DNA from: Lophius americanus
Lineage: Eukaryota > Chordata > Actinopteri > Lophiiformes > Lophiidae
Assembly: GCA_037951165.1 (NCBI GenBank)
Contig: JBBDHG010000015.1
Coordinates: 366,001 to 430,000, forward strand
Length of the DNA stretch: 64,000 bases
Direction: 5' to 3'
Positions 52,765 to 63,645 of the stretch are shown here, in pieces. Numbering within the stretch: position 1 is the stretch's first letter; each line of letters starts with the position of its first letter. A model generated the notes under the pieces. It had not been told where the DNA came from. It worked only from the letters and a program-made list of their open reading frames with translations, and did not search any database. Made by a program: the position numbers and the translations under genes.

Positions 52765-52952
52765 GCTCCGACTATAAATCGGAAATCCATAACCGACCTT
52801 TCACAAAATCAATCCAGTTGTTCCTGACACTGATGGTCTAAAATTTCAAAAATGATCCACCGAATAGTTTTTGATTTATTGCATGAAAATTAGGGATCTG
52901 CGGACGCGGTGGCGATGATTCCATAATATCCCTGACTTTTTGGGGGGGGGGG
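52765..52952 (+). repeat. Dispersed repeat family A, copy 8
   Basis: It has CCGACCTTTCACAAAATCAA, CCAGTTGTTCCTGACACTGA, AAAAATGATCCACCGAATAG, GGGATCTGCGGACGCGGTGG and CATAATATCCCTGACTTTTT, ending in a G12 run. Right half of the family only. Confidence 0.8.
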
Positions 52953-55233
52953 GGAATAATTAGACAACACTTGCACATTCCTAACCAGGTTGGGATTTGG
53001 ATCGAGGTGCTACAACACAGAATTACGCTCTCCCTGGGAATGGAGCAAACGCTGGGTGAACAGGGTTGCATTGGAGAGTACTTTAACGGGAGGCGGGTCC
53101 TTGTTCCACGACTAACCCTGCATGTTGGAGAGCGACGAGTGTCAGGTGTGAAAAAGAGGGATAATGATAGTCAAATATGACAACAGGGAGTTGTCACGGG
53201 AAAACACCCTCATGAGAAATGAAAGGTGGGTGAGTCATCCGCTGGGGCAGCGCAGTGGTGAATGGGAGCTGAAGAGATTGTTTATAGGCGTGTTGGTAGA
53301 AAGAAAACAAACTACTCTATCATAAAACAAATAAATTGATGGTTGCCACACTTGGTAGAAAAGCCATAAAAGTACGGCGATGGCGTCCCCAGAAATGTGA
53401 GCAGACCGTACGGCAAGTCTATTTAATACAGCTTCAGGATTTTTTAATCTAAACATCACAGTTGAGACGTTTCAGGATATTGCCCAGGGATGCTTCCTAG
53501 AATATGTGTGACGGAGAAACGGGGGTACTCTGGGCAGTGAGGGAGAGAGTAATGGCGGATCGATACAGACTGAGCCTCTGCGCCGCTGCTTCATCCCCCG
53601 AGGCTTAATTCGGTAGATGTGAAAAGATGACAATGTCACAATAGGAGATAAGATGGGATTGACCGCGGGATAAAAACCTAAGAGGTGTTTATAAAAGTGA
53701 GGTAGCTCGGATGAGGTGCGGGGCGATCGGGTGAAGAGGTGGTCTGCGAGATGTTCATAACGGTCATTAAAAGCTAAAGCCGCGCTAAGCTCCTATACAG
53801 CTTGTTGATTCAAAAAACGGATGATGGACAACCGGATGCTTAAAAATGTCGGCTTTCGGAGCTTAAAGACAGGCCTGAGCTGGAAATCTAAAAACAAAGG
53901 CACCTAAAGACTTCTAGGTTTTTTTTTTTTTTGGGGGGGGGATTTCTTTTCCATCATAATACCTTATTGTGAATAAAAAACGACTCCCTCGCCGTCACCC
54001 CCGTAACGCCTGAGCGGATAAAGGAAAGACAAAAGTAAAGTGTCGATTCAGCTTCACGGGGATTCTGAAAGGATAAGCCGCGGCAGTCACTCACTCATTC
54101 ACGCACACACGCCCCAATGAGCTTGTGTGTTCACTACACATAAACACACCCTCTCTGGGACTGACCAGCTGTCTCTCTCTCTCTCTCTCTCTCTCTCCCC
54201 CTCCACCCATCTATATCCAACCCAGAGGAGCAGCAGGATATAAATCACTCGGCAGAATGAAGACGCGCACAGAGGGAACGCACGTGGCGTACGTGTCGCA
54301 CACATGTCCCAGCTAGCTTGGGCTAACCAAAACTGCAAACCAAGTCTCCTTCCCGGCAATGAGAGAATACCAATGTTCACAGAGAGGGTCACGCCCACAG
54401 ATACGTCACTAACTATCATGAGACGCCTGATATCATGAGACGCCTTGGCTGGTTGGGTTTTTAAACCAGCTCCTCTCGCCGACGGGCTGCAGGTGCACGC
54501 CTTGAGACCTTTGCCTCCGCGAGTGTGTGTTGGTTCCAGAGATTGTGCTCAATGTCAACAGCTGATAAGAGAAAAGGTCATGTTGCATAACGAAAGTTTT
54601 CGCCGCTTGCCTGTGTGCGTGTGTGTGCGTGCGTGTGCGACATAAGGCCGTAGCGAAACTGACGCAAGCGAAGAAGAGAGGGAGGCAGAAGACAGCGAAG
54701 GGCAATCGAGGAACCGGAGAAAAGAGCTGAGCTGTGATGCATTTGGCTGCCGAGCAACCGTCGCCGGTCCAAATTGAAGCCGGCAGCTCACTGGGTCCTC
54801 GTAATGATGCAGTAAAGTCTCAGTTGGCAAAGCGGAGTTCATTGGAAGAAAAGGAAAAAAAGGAAAAAAGAAGAAGGCTCCCTTCTCATCTCAGCACAGA
54901 CTTAATAAATGCATAAATAAATAAGCTTGAATCTCAGAAGCCCGGCTCGCCAACTTCACTTCCAGAATTGTTTTGGCAGTGCTTGTGGAGTCGTCGGGCC
55001 CGGCGAGAGGAGATACGAGGCCAAAGGGAAGTGAGTCTGTAATCCAGCAGGGAAGGAGAGATTGTCTGCGAGTGTGAGACGACGACACATTATCTGCCTG
55101 ACTGAAGTCAACGCAGTCCAACTTTTATGTTCACCAACTAAAAGCGGAACACATTTTCTTATGCGTTGTGTGTTTTCATGCTTCTTGGGAATTATTTAAA
55201 ACTCTCTCCCTCTGAGTTTCTCCCAAGCCAACA
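52953..55233. other. Intronic sequence
   Basis: (CT)12-13 lies at about 54172..54196 and a T14G9 junction at about 53918..53941. No gene was recognised. Confidence 0.5.
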
Positions 55234-55264
55234 TGGTGGTGGTGGTGGTGGTGGTGGTGGTGGT

Positions 55265-55293
<29 letters not shown>
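55234..55293. repeat. (GGT)10 fused to a G29 run
   Basis: A (GGT)n tract passes directly into about 29 consecutive G. It is a strong G-quadruplex candidate and a likely assembly or sequencing weak point. Confidence 0.95.
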
Positions 55294-55299
<6 letters not shown>

Positions 55300-55365
55300 T
55301 TAAATCTATTCTATGAAATCTATTGGACGGACCGCGACAACTGCCGGTAAGCAAGAGAAGCCAGC

Positions 55366-55590
55366 TAGAGATGGTTTGGACCCATGAAGAGGAGGGTTAG
55401 TGGATCTATTGGTGGAAGGATGCTGGAGACGGAACTGCCCGCCAGGAGGGAAGGGTTTATAGATGTGTTGAAAGAGGACATGCAGTTGGTGGATGTGACA
55501 GAGGAAGATGCAGAGGACAGGGTTAAGACGGAAAGAGTTGATCCGCTGTGGCGACTCCTAAAGGCAACGGCTGAAAAAAGAAGAGGAAGA
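55366..55590 (+). mobile_element. RTE-like LINE 3' end, copy 2
   Basis: Homologous to 40571..40810 in the same orientation. The frame is better preserved, with GRMLETELPARR, then FIDVLKEDMQLVDVTEEDAE and DRV, followed by GATCCGCTGTGGCGACTCCT and a GAA-rich end. 5'-truncated copy. Confidence 0.8.
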
Positions 55591-58500
55591 TGGATGATTT
55601 CCAGTTCTGGAGTGATCGCTCCTCGGGAGGAGGAAGGGCGATCTCTCAGCTCACGGCCAACGCAGACAGCCTCCTTCCCTCAATGAATGCTGGGAAGGAG
55701 GCTGAGCAGAGTTGAATCCTTCAGGCTGCCCATCCATTTACATCTAAACACGTCAAGAGCCTTCATCTTAGCTTTGAGGACGAGGCTCTGTTGCTTGTTT
55801 CTTTTTCTTCTAAATAATAATCATGATCTTCCATTTGTCAAACAACAATTTAAAAATCCCTCTCGGTCTGGGGAACATGTTAACATGGAGATAAAATGGA
55901 CTCTTCCTAAACAAAGATACGTTAACTTTCAGATACCGCACCTACATTTAATGCATATACTTCCAAACCATCTCTGCATAGTTTCAGTTTGTTATTTTTC
56001 CATCGTGTGTCAGTTCTTCATTCGTCGGCAGTAACTTTTAAAGCCATGTCGAGTTCGACGGTAAAATCAGAGTCGCCCTGCTTTGACCCTTTTCCCCTCA
56101 CAGGTAAATAAAACAATAGAGTAAGATGATGTTATGATCCAGTTCGAAACTCACATCCTCTGTAACTTTCCTTTAAGCCATTTCTTGCTACATCCTGTTC
56201 ATCTCACGTGTCGTGCTTTACATAGAAAACTATGCTCTATAAAGCGCAGCATACGACAAAAAAACTAAAAAAAGGGTCCAGCCCACCCTTTTATCTTTTC
56301 CTGTGGTGCCTTTCACAGGTGCCACGTGGAAAGTCAGAGAACGCGGTCAAATAACCAGGCAATAAAACGCTGCTTTTGCCACAGTACACTTTGGTTTACC
56401 CGGGTCGCCATAGTGACGGCGAGGTTGCAAAGTGAACCCTGCCATGTTGCACGCGAGAGGAGAGGGGAGCTTATGAAAGAATAATTTGCATTGAAACATA
56501 AGGTTAAATGAAGCACGTTGAGGCTCAGGCACGTTGGAAAAAACAACCCCATGACCCTCTCTTCATGGTCCTACATGAGGCCCACATTTCATTTGGACAG
56601 CGCAAGAAAAAAAGCGAGGCAGAGAAAGGGAGATAAAGAGAGGAAAAGGAGGAGAAAGGAGGGGGGGGGGGGGGGGGTTGAGAGAGAGAGAGAGAGAGAC
56701 TGTGCCTTTGCACTCCCCCTTCTGCCCCCGCTCTCTATTTTTGTTTCCTCTTTTTGTGCCCACACACACACACACACACACACACCCACTAAGAGCAATG
56801 GATTTTCAACTTGGCCCTCATCAGTTGTGCGCCTGATGAAACAAACACTGACAGCCTCTTTACATTTGTAAAGGCCTCTGCAGCAGCTGTGCTTGTCCCA
56901 CACACACCGAGGGTGCATGCACAAACATGCGCGCACACAAACACACACACACAACCTTTGATTCAGAGGCCTGGCTCCAGCTGGGGCCTACAGGAAGAGC
57001 CGACTCGGCACAAAATGGCCCTGGTTGTACGGAGCTGCACTCGGCCGCGCTTGTCCTGCTCCTCGGGCTTACACGCGCTCACAAACACACGCTCAGTGTG
57101 TGTCATGTTTCGTTAGCGAGAACAACGCCGTTGCAGATTAGCGCTTGCTACTGCAGACGTTTTCCATAAACTATGTGAAACCTCTGGCTCCGGCAAATTA
57201 AACAATAAAACCTAAAATCGTCTTATTTGGCACGAATGAAAAAGCCTCTTTGTTGGCTTTCTCTTTTTTTGGTTCCTTTCCTATTAGCCACCATCATTCC
57301 TGCTGGAAATGTTAATTGGCTTGTTTGCTCTTATTAAAAGGGCCTGTGTCTTTTTCCCAAATACTCTTTCCTTTTTATGTGACAAATTTTAATATCTATG
57401 GAGATAGTGGGTGTTTGTTGGACGGAGGGGGGTGGGGGTGAGAGGTAACAACTCACACTCATGTTTCAGGGGAAATGGTTAAGCCAAGCATGTATAATTG
57501 TCTTACGCTAATTAAGGAGGGGTAAGGAGCGGGGGGGCTGGATCAGCAGGGGCCAAGAGTCCCGTCTCAACGTGGGGGTGGAATCTGGACCCCTCCAGGT
57601 TGTTGTGGAAATGCACAACTCCCTTACAAAAACCCTGATGTGGGTTTTTTTCTGAATAATAAATCATGAATAGAGTGAAATAAAAGAAGGGACTATTCAA
57701 TTTTAGAGAGTGTGACGATGTTGGTCAATGTAGTCTGACCTGATTTCAAAAGGGGACTATTATTTCAGTTAGTCGTTAATTTTATGGCAGATCCAGTTTC
57801 CTCCGTTCAAGAAGGAGGGTCTCCAAAAAAAAAACTTCACTGAATCCCAAACTTTGTTTTCTTTGTAAATTTTCAAACTGTTTTTGGCCGAGCCGAGGAT
57901 TTAAACGGCGGTTAAGTCGTGTAATCAATATGCTAACGTGACAGAGAACTGGTTGGAGGGGAAAAGGCAAAGCTAAATATTCTGAAAGTCCATTCTGGTC
58001 ATGACAACAACCAAAAAAAAAAACCTTTTGTGGTGTTAATCACCACTGCCGGTAAGAAATAAGAGGCTGGGCTGCAAACCACTATTTCTATTATATTAAG
58101 GGGATTCACACTTGAGTTTCGTTGTAACAAATGCAAATGAATGGCCACACATTTCAGTGCATCATGTTCCTCTGTAGGACAAATATGTTGCCATAATCTT
58201 CTTCTTCTTCTTCTTACCAGATGGACTTTTCATCTCCTATGACACATCAGCATGCAGAGAATTAGATCTGACCGTAAGACGAACCCACAGCTACATGCAT
58301 TTTCTTGATGTCAGGTGTCTCTATTCACTAGTACTCCCAGGACATTCAAAGTTGCCAGGCAGAATCTTTCAGCTGAGACATCTTAGCAGCAGTTAATTGT
58401 TTGCCTCCTCCTTCATACCTGTTGCTCTGTTTGGTCCTGTTTGCTATATTTGCTTGCAGCATAAAGTCAATATGAGGAGAAAGTACTATTTTGGATGCAT

Positions 58501-59199
58501 CCTGCAGGAGTGAACAGTTTTTTTTTTTAAAAGACACTACACGTGTTGTTTGGAGGGGGAGGTGGTGCTGGAGGAGGAGGAGGAGGAGGAGGGTGGGGGT
58601 AACTCTGCTGACTTCAGCTTCAGACGTGCCTGCAATTAAACACTCAATTTCAACAATTTAATTCATGACTTGGGACAAATGGGCTTTCACCAGCCTCAGA
58701 CTATAATTTGAACCGACTTTATGAGGGGATATTTTATTTCCCAGCACCTTCCTCTTAAATCCACCACCAGTGTAAGAGTCAGGGAGAAAATGGTTGCTTG
58801 TTGGTATGGCTTCATACATGAGCCTCTGCAATGCGACTGAACACAGCCTCTAGACTGAGAAATGAAAAGCTTGGATCGGACGCGAGCAAACTAAGCAATG
58901 TGGAGTTTAAGGTGAATTTGGCACGGAGGCTTGTGATGAAGTTAATCCTGGTCTAAAAATAATAATAATGAATAAATAATATGTCTCTGTGCTGCAGTAT
59001 CCGCACATTCAGAGGTCACAACCTCTGGAAACCTGCAACATGAGGGAGATCGTTCTGGATTTGTCGTTCATAGAGAAGGAGAGAGAGAGTGGGGGGGGTG
59101 TGTGTGGATGGAAGGTGATCGAAGCAAACATGGTCTCAAGTGCTGGGAATCGGACGAATGTGCTGACTTGCGTGACCCCCTTCCCTCCTGCCTCACTCC
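55591..59199. other. Intronic sequence with microsatellites and possible conserved blocks
   Basis: G17 (56661..56677) is followed by (GA)10 (56680..56699) and (CA)13 (56761..56786). (CTT)n lies at 58198..58216 and (GGA)n at 58570..58592. Unique TAAT-containing stretches 57270..57400 and 57460..57530 look like conserved non-coding DNA. No gene was recognised. Confidence 0.5.
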
Positions 59200-59857
59200 T
59201 CACGGAGGAAACGATTAAAGAGCCACCACCGAACGTGTCGCTTTTAACGGATCGCGTATAAACGTGCAGGGTTGGAAGCGTCGAGCTTGCACGGCGTTCG
59301 TTAAACGTGGATTGTGGATCCACGCGGCGGGAGCTCCGGTCCGAACGGAGAGAAACGCGCAGCATGGAAGCCGAAATATGTGAGCCATGGCCGACAGGCT
59401 CGTCGTCCTCACGGCGAACAAAGCCTTTTTTTTTTCTTCCTGGAAACACTTTGCCAAGTACCGCACACGGAAACCTTCCACGGCTTCATCGCCTAGCCGA
59501 CCAACGGCGTGGATCGGCCAGACCACGCGTGGAAATCGAGGCAAGGAAAAGCAAAAAAAAAAAAAAACGAACAGCGAATCGTTCCCCCCGCAAAGCACCC
59601 GATGTTCGAGAAAAAAAAGAAGCCCGAACACGTCTGATGTCGAAGAAAAACGCCGCAACGCACACACTCAGCCCGAAAACCCTCTTTAAACCATGAAACG
59701 TTAACAGGTAGCCCGGGGTGGGATACCGGACCCGAATAAGCAACCGGCTGCCCGCCGGTAACCTTCACACAGCCCGGCATGAAAGTTTATGCCTTTCCGC
59801 AGAAGCAAAGTTGAAATAGGAGCGATCGCAGACGAAGCAGAGACGTGGGGTACTTAC

Positions 59858-59905
59858 GTATTTCTTTTGAATGATATTCCTCTTAGGTCTTTCCTTGCTC
59901 ATCAT
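59858..59905 (-). CDS. jarid2: jarid2 coding exon 1 (N-terminus of the PRC2 accessory protein JARID2)
   Basis: The minus strand reads MMSKERPKRNIIQKKY and then a GTAAGT donor at 59857..59852. From the second methionine this equals the start of vertebrate JARID2 as I know it. JARID2 is a nuclear subunit of Polycomb repressive complex 2 that recruits the H3K27 methyltransferase to chromatin; its Jumonji domain is catalytically dead. The basic RPKR stretch fits a nuclear or nucleic-acid-contacting tail. Two adjacent ATGs exist (59905 and 59902). The second has A at -3, while the first has T, and the second gives the usual family start, so it is the likelier initiator. The exon ends on a complete codon (phase 0), exactly where exon 2 resumes the family sequence. 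The frame remains open upstream into the 5' UTR. Identity is very secure; the jarid2a/jarid2b choice is unresolved. Confidence 0.95.
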
Positions 59906-60202
59906 GCAATGCAACCCCCCCCCCAAAAAAACTGTTTTGGCTATAGAGAGAATGGCCACATGAATGTCTTTCTTCGAATCTCGCCTCTCCTCGGAGCTCC
60001 GACCGAACGACGGTTTAAATCCCCGGCTCTGGAGGAAAAGCTCGCTGGTTCTGCACAATCCTGCTTCGGCGTCCTCCTCCCTGCTCTCCAAACGGTTCCG
60101 ATACAGATCCCGGAGAAGAATGAAGAAAAAAAAAAAAGGAGGAAAAAAAAAAAAAGAATCAAGGCTGAACGGCCAGCGGAGACGGACCGAACCCAAACTC
60201 AT
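59906..60202 (-). other. jarid2: Probable 5' UTR of jarid2 with an in-frame open extension
   Basis: Upstream of the JARID2 start the frame stays open for 99 codons to an ATG at 60202 (peptide beginning MSLGSVRLRW). The encoded stretch includes phenylalanine runs from T homopolymers and has no family counterpart. I treat it as untranslated leader. Several other short upstream ATGs occur, for example near 60327, 60305 and 60261. An extended N-terminus is formally possible. Confidence 0.5.
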
Positions 60203-60670
60203 TTGGGGACAACATAGTCAAAACAAACGCACAACAATAAGTTCCATTCGCCGCGGCAGCTCGGCTTCTCCCGTCTGTGCGCTCGCGCCCGGCTTTTCCC
60301 GAATGCATGGATTCTCCTGGAGGTGATGTAAACTAGTTACATCTTAAAAGTCGGGCGACCGGGCGGCGCGGGGAGGAATCGATACAAGTGCGAAAACGGT
60401 GGGAGAGAGAAAAAAAGGGGCTTAGGTGTGAAGTGTTTTGGTAGCCGGAGCGTGCGGTCGACGAGAGCTCTCCAGCGGCACTGCTGCTCTGAGAGAGAGC
60501 AGCTCCTTTCTTCCTCAGCCTCCGCCGGAGAGCCTATCACGTCCCCCCAGCCCTCAGCGGCAACTTCAAACTCCCCCAGAGACAACCCTCAGCCCCCATC
60601 GCTGCCGGAGAAGCCTCCGCCGTATCGTTTCACGGGCTTAGCTCGGGTTTGTGGTGACGGGTAGACGGTT

Positions 60671-62949
60671 TATGGTGATCCCACACTAAATGGTGCGTTT
60701 AAAGGCCCTTTTTTATGATTTTTTTTTTTCTTTCGGCGGCGGGGGGTGGATTTTCTATGGTGTTTCAAGGAGGCGTCCTGTTTTATCCCGATAACATCAA
60801 GTGGTATTGGTTTGAATTTGAACGCTTGTTATGCAGAAACAGTCACATTCAGAGTTGTGAGAGGAATCCCTAAACGAGGGGGATTGGACCCGAAACTCCC
60901 TTGATACACCTGAAGAACCCCCACGGTGAGCTGGAGAGTGTTGCTGGGGACATCTAGAATGTCCTTCCTAAACCTTACTCGCACATGCGTGGTATTACCT
61001 GGGGAGCTGCGGTGTTTTGTAGTACCTGCCCAGAGGATGTCTGCGATATCTCCGTGTCTGTAACATGTAATATTAATACCCGCCGCTAATTACCTGCCAT
61101 ATTTCACCAAACACCGAGGTCAGGTGATAATTGTTGTCGGGGATATTAAGAAAATCCTCAACGGCGCCGCCGCCGCCTCCACTGCAGATCCTTTGTGTCG
61201 GACAAAAAAACCCCGATTTCATCTCTTATTTTAATGAATCATCATGTCTGAAAATAAAGTAACTGGTTTCATCACAGGTGATAGAAATTTGTATAACACA
61301 TAGATAAAACTATAATAATAAAAAAATCCTTTTTCCGAGACACAAGTGTTGAATAATCATTCAAATAATTCAAATAATAATGAAGTGTTTTAAATTCAGG
61401 GATTCGAACACAAAGGCCTAGATGTTGAATTTAATTCCAATCAACTTTGATTATTATTTTGCTCCGGTTAAACTTGGATGCTAACTCGCTCAGCTAAGGT
61501 GATGGATAGGGATAATTATATGTTTATGAAAGATCTGATTGCTAAATAGTCCGAAGGCTAACACTAGCATTTGCCATAAATCCCTCCCACTGTTTGAGAT
61601 TCAGAGTTCATTCAAAGAAACGGCGGCGTGGCTGTTAAGTCTTATTAGTCGTGTTGAGTTAAAACGACATAAAACTTATCACGTAAATGACTTCCATAGC
61701 TGGCTCTAGTGGGCCTGACTAGCATTCTTTTGAAGGCATGTGCAATAAATGTAAATCCAAGAGATCAAAGCCTTCAGGAAGCAATAAAGGGAGTATTGTA
61801 ATGGAGTTCAGCATCTTGTTTTGTGGCGGGCATGGACCGGATTTTACAGCCGCTGGCAGGGAGAGGACACTTGTTGGAAGTCTGGAGGAGATGGGCGGTG
61901 ATCTGGTCACCACTGCTGACCTCCCAACTGGAGTATTGGGTAAATACAGGTTAACACACCCCATGCCGGTTGGGTTCCCTATGATGATACCTTCTAAAGG
62001 TCAAGCATACATGAAGTTTTTTAAATGGTTGTAATCTCCCAACTCTAATGTGTTCCAGACTAAACACAACCAGGGACTTCCAGGATTTGCTGGAGGTTGA
62101 AGGAGGGAAGATTGGAGAAGCTGGTTGAGCTGACCTCCAGCAGTAGACTGGTATGTTCAACAAGGATAAGCAACCACTAATGCGTCTCTCCTGAGACGCC
62201 ATCGAGCGAGCTGCGGAAGCGAGAAAGAACTAATAACCCTTTACTCTCCGACGAAGGGGAAAGGGTGATGGAAACACAGTGGTGGGCGTTTTGTAACATC
62301 CAGGACAAGGAGATTAATTCTGATGAAATGTGGGAGAGCTCTGGGCAGGAGGCGGACCACAGTCTCAGAGAGCTTGCAGTGCCGTCGTCTACGCTGGAGC
62401 ACATTCAGAACGCATCCAGTGCCACCCCAAAAGGCCCACCCTGGAAGGCCCACCCAAGCTGGCGAAGGAAAGAATCCATTGGCCCTGTGCAGAGAGATCA
62501 AAGCCAACACTGAAATTAAATGAATGTGCAATAAGTGGGAATGGAAGAGGTAAAAACAGGATCGTACCATCTTCTTTGTCACGAGAGGGGAGATGATGTT
62601 ATGTCAGCTAGTAGAGAGAGGAGGCTAGTTGGAGAACAAACGTACACAAACTACACTCAGTGAAGGTTTGATCCCCCGTGGTGGCATCTTTACCAGCGTA
62701 GGGCTACATTCAGTTTGAATAGTTGTAAAATAACATCTCTGAAATATTCAAACTACATAACTACGAGTTCCTTATCGTTGTTTGATCGCCAAAGGACAGG
62801 ACAAATGGTGTTTTATTTTGACTGCACAATAGAAATGACCACAGTTAAACTTATATTTCAACATTTATCAACCCTTTAATGTCCTGCTCAGCGGTTTGGT
62901 TGAGCTAATTCGGAGAAACCATTTCTTATTGAAAACTGCTTTTCTTGAC
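60671..62949. other. 5' flank of jarid2
   Basis: No gene was recognised. The stretch 60940..61190 is a non-repetitive block ending in GCCGCC repeats and may be promoter-proximal regulatory DNA. Open frames at 61738..62034 (plus) and 62241..62582 (minus) have no family features I recognise. Confidence 0.4.
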
Positions 62950-63048
62950 GGAATCTGTTTATATCGTGACCCACTGCCAGCATATACATGTTAAAGAGAA
63001 AGGGGCCGAGGATGGAGCCCTGGAGGACACCACAGGTCAAAGGGACAA
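62950..63048 (-). mobile_element. Fragment of a LINE reverse transcriptase (L2/CR1-like)
   Basis: The minus strand encodes VPLTCGVLQGSILGPFLFNM followed by YMLAVGH. It matches the conserved RT palm segment (GVPQGSxLGPLLFxxY) of non-LTR retrotransposons. The similarity ends before the catalytic YADD block, so this is a short, dead fragment. Confidence 0.75.
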
Positions 63049-63231
63049 AAAAAAGTCTAGTTTGGGTCAAACAGTTTTTTTAAAAACATGCTCAAAAAAA
63101 AATGTTGAGCTAATTTAATTAATATTGACTATACAGACTTTTATCATGGAATCATTTTATCAGATTTAAAAACAAACAAAACGAAGTAATTTTTTATTTA
63201 TTTTTTTCATTTTATGGTAAATCTAGGATGT

Positions 63232-63645
63232 CTAAGATATTAAATTAATAAATTCCCCAAAAGAAATAAAATATGCAGAGGACATACATTTCCCACCTGT
63301 TGTTTCGTTGGTGAGGACATCAGAGGATGGAGAAAGACGATTGGCACAGAAAGTTGACTTCAGAAACTTTATTCTCTGAGTAAACTTCTCCAAAGTTCTT
63401 GGATCTCTGACATTCACGTTCACGTCACGCACCGGCGTCTACGTACGACCCAGACACGTGGAAAGAAAACGCAGCGCCTCCGCAAACCCTTCAAACGCCG
63501 GACAACCATCCATCAGCAGAATTTGTACAATCATGCTGATTTCATTATTATTCATGTTATGAGGAAGAGCTATTGATCTCCCCCTCTGTGTTTGATGTAG
63601 ATTAAGCACAAGGCACCAAATGATCAAAGCGCTGAACTTACCCAT
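63232..63645 (-). other. Unassigned open frame interrupted by one TAG
   Basis: About 137 codons on the minus strand share one frame with a single TAG at about 63440. The first part begins MGKFSALIIWCLVLNL, a signal-peptide-like hydrophobic start. The second contains FTQRIKFLKSTFC. The apparent ATG overlaps a perfect donor-like GGTAAGT, and the TAG lies in a GTACGT donor-like string. I recognise no family; it may be chance. Confidence 0.15.

Larger units (their letters stand above)
6605..59857 (-). other. jarid2: jarid2 intron 1 (53,253 bp)
   Basis: The intron is bounded by GTAAGT (59857..59852) and a pyrimidine-containing CCACAG acceptor (6610..6605). A very long first intron is also known in mammalian JARID2. 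Neither strand shows another recognisable protein-coding exon. The contents are microsatellites, interspersed repeats, LINE remnants and unique AT-rich sequence, annotated separately. Open frames inside it are mostly low-complexity translations or chance frames without family features. Confidence 0.9.
59200..60670 (-). promoter_or_regulatory. jarid2: CpG-rich jarid2 promoter, 5' UTR and exon 1 region
   Basis: CG dinucleotides are visibly dense from about 59.2 to 60.66 kb, whereas the rest of the window is CpG-poor. The block surrounds coding exon 1 and extends upstream, as expected for a CpG-island promoter of a developmental gene. No convincing TATA box is fixed at a defined distance, and a dispersed-start promoter is likely. 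A/T homopolymers at about 59557..59570 and 60120..60155 interrupt the island. The boundaries are by eye. Confidence 0.75.

Noticed and set aside
59009..59780. Multiple overlapping frames in the CpG-rich block
   Set aside because: GC-rich sequence depletes stops. Only the MSKERPK frame matches a known protein.
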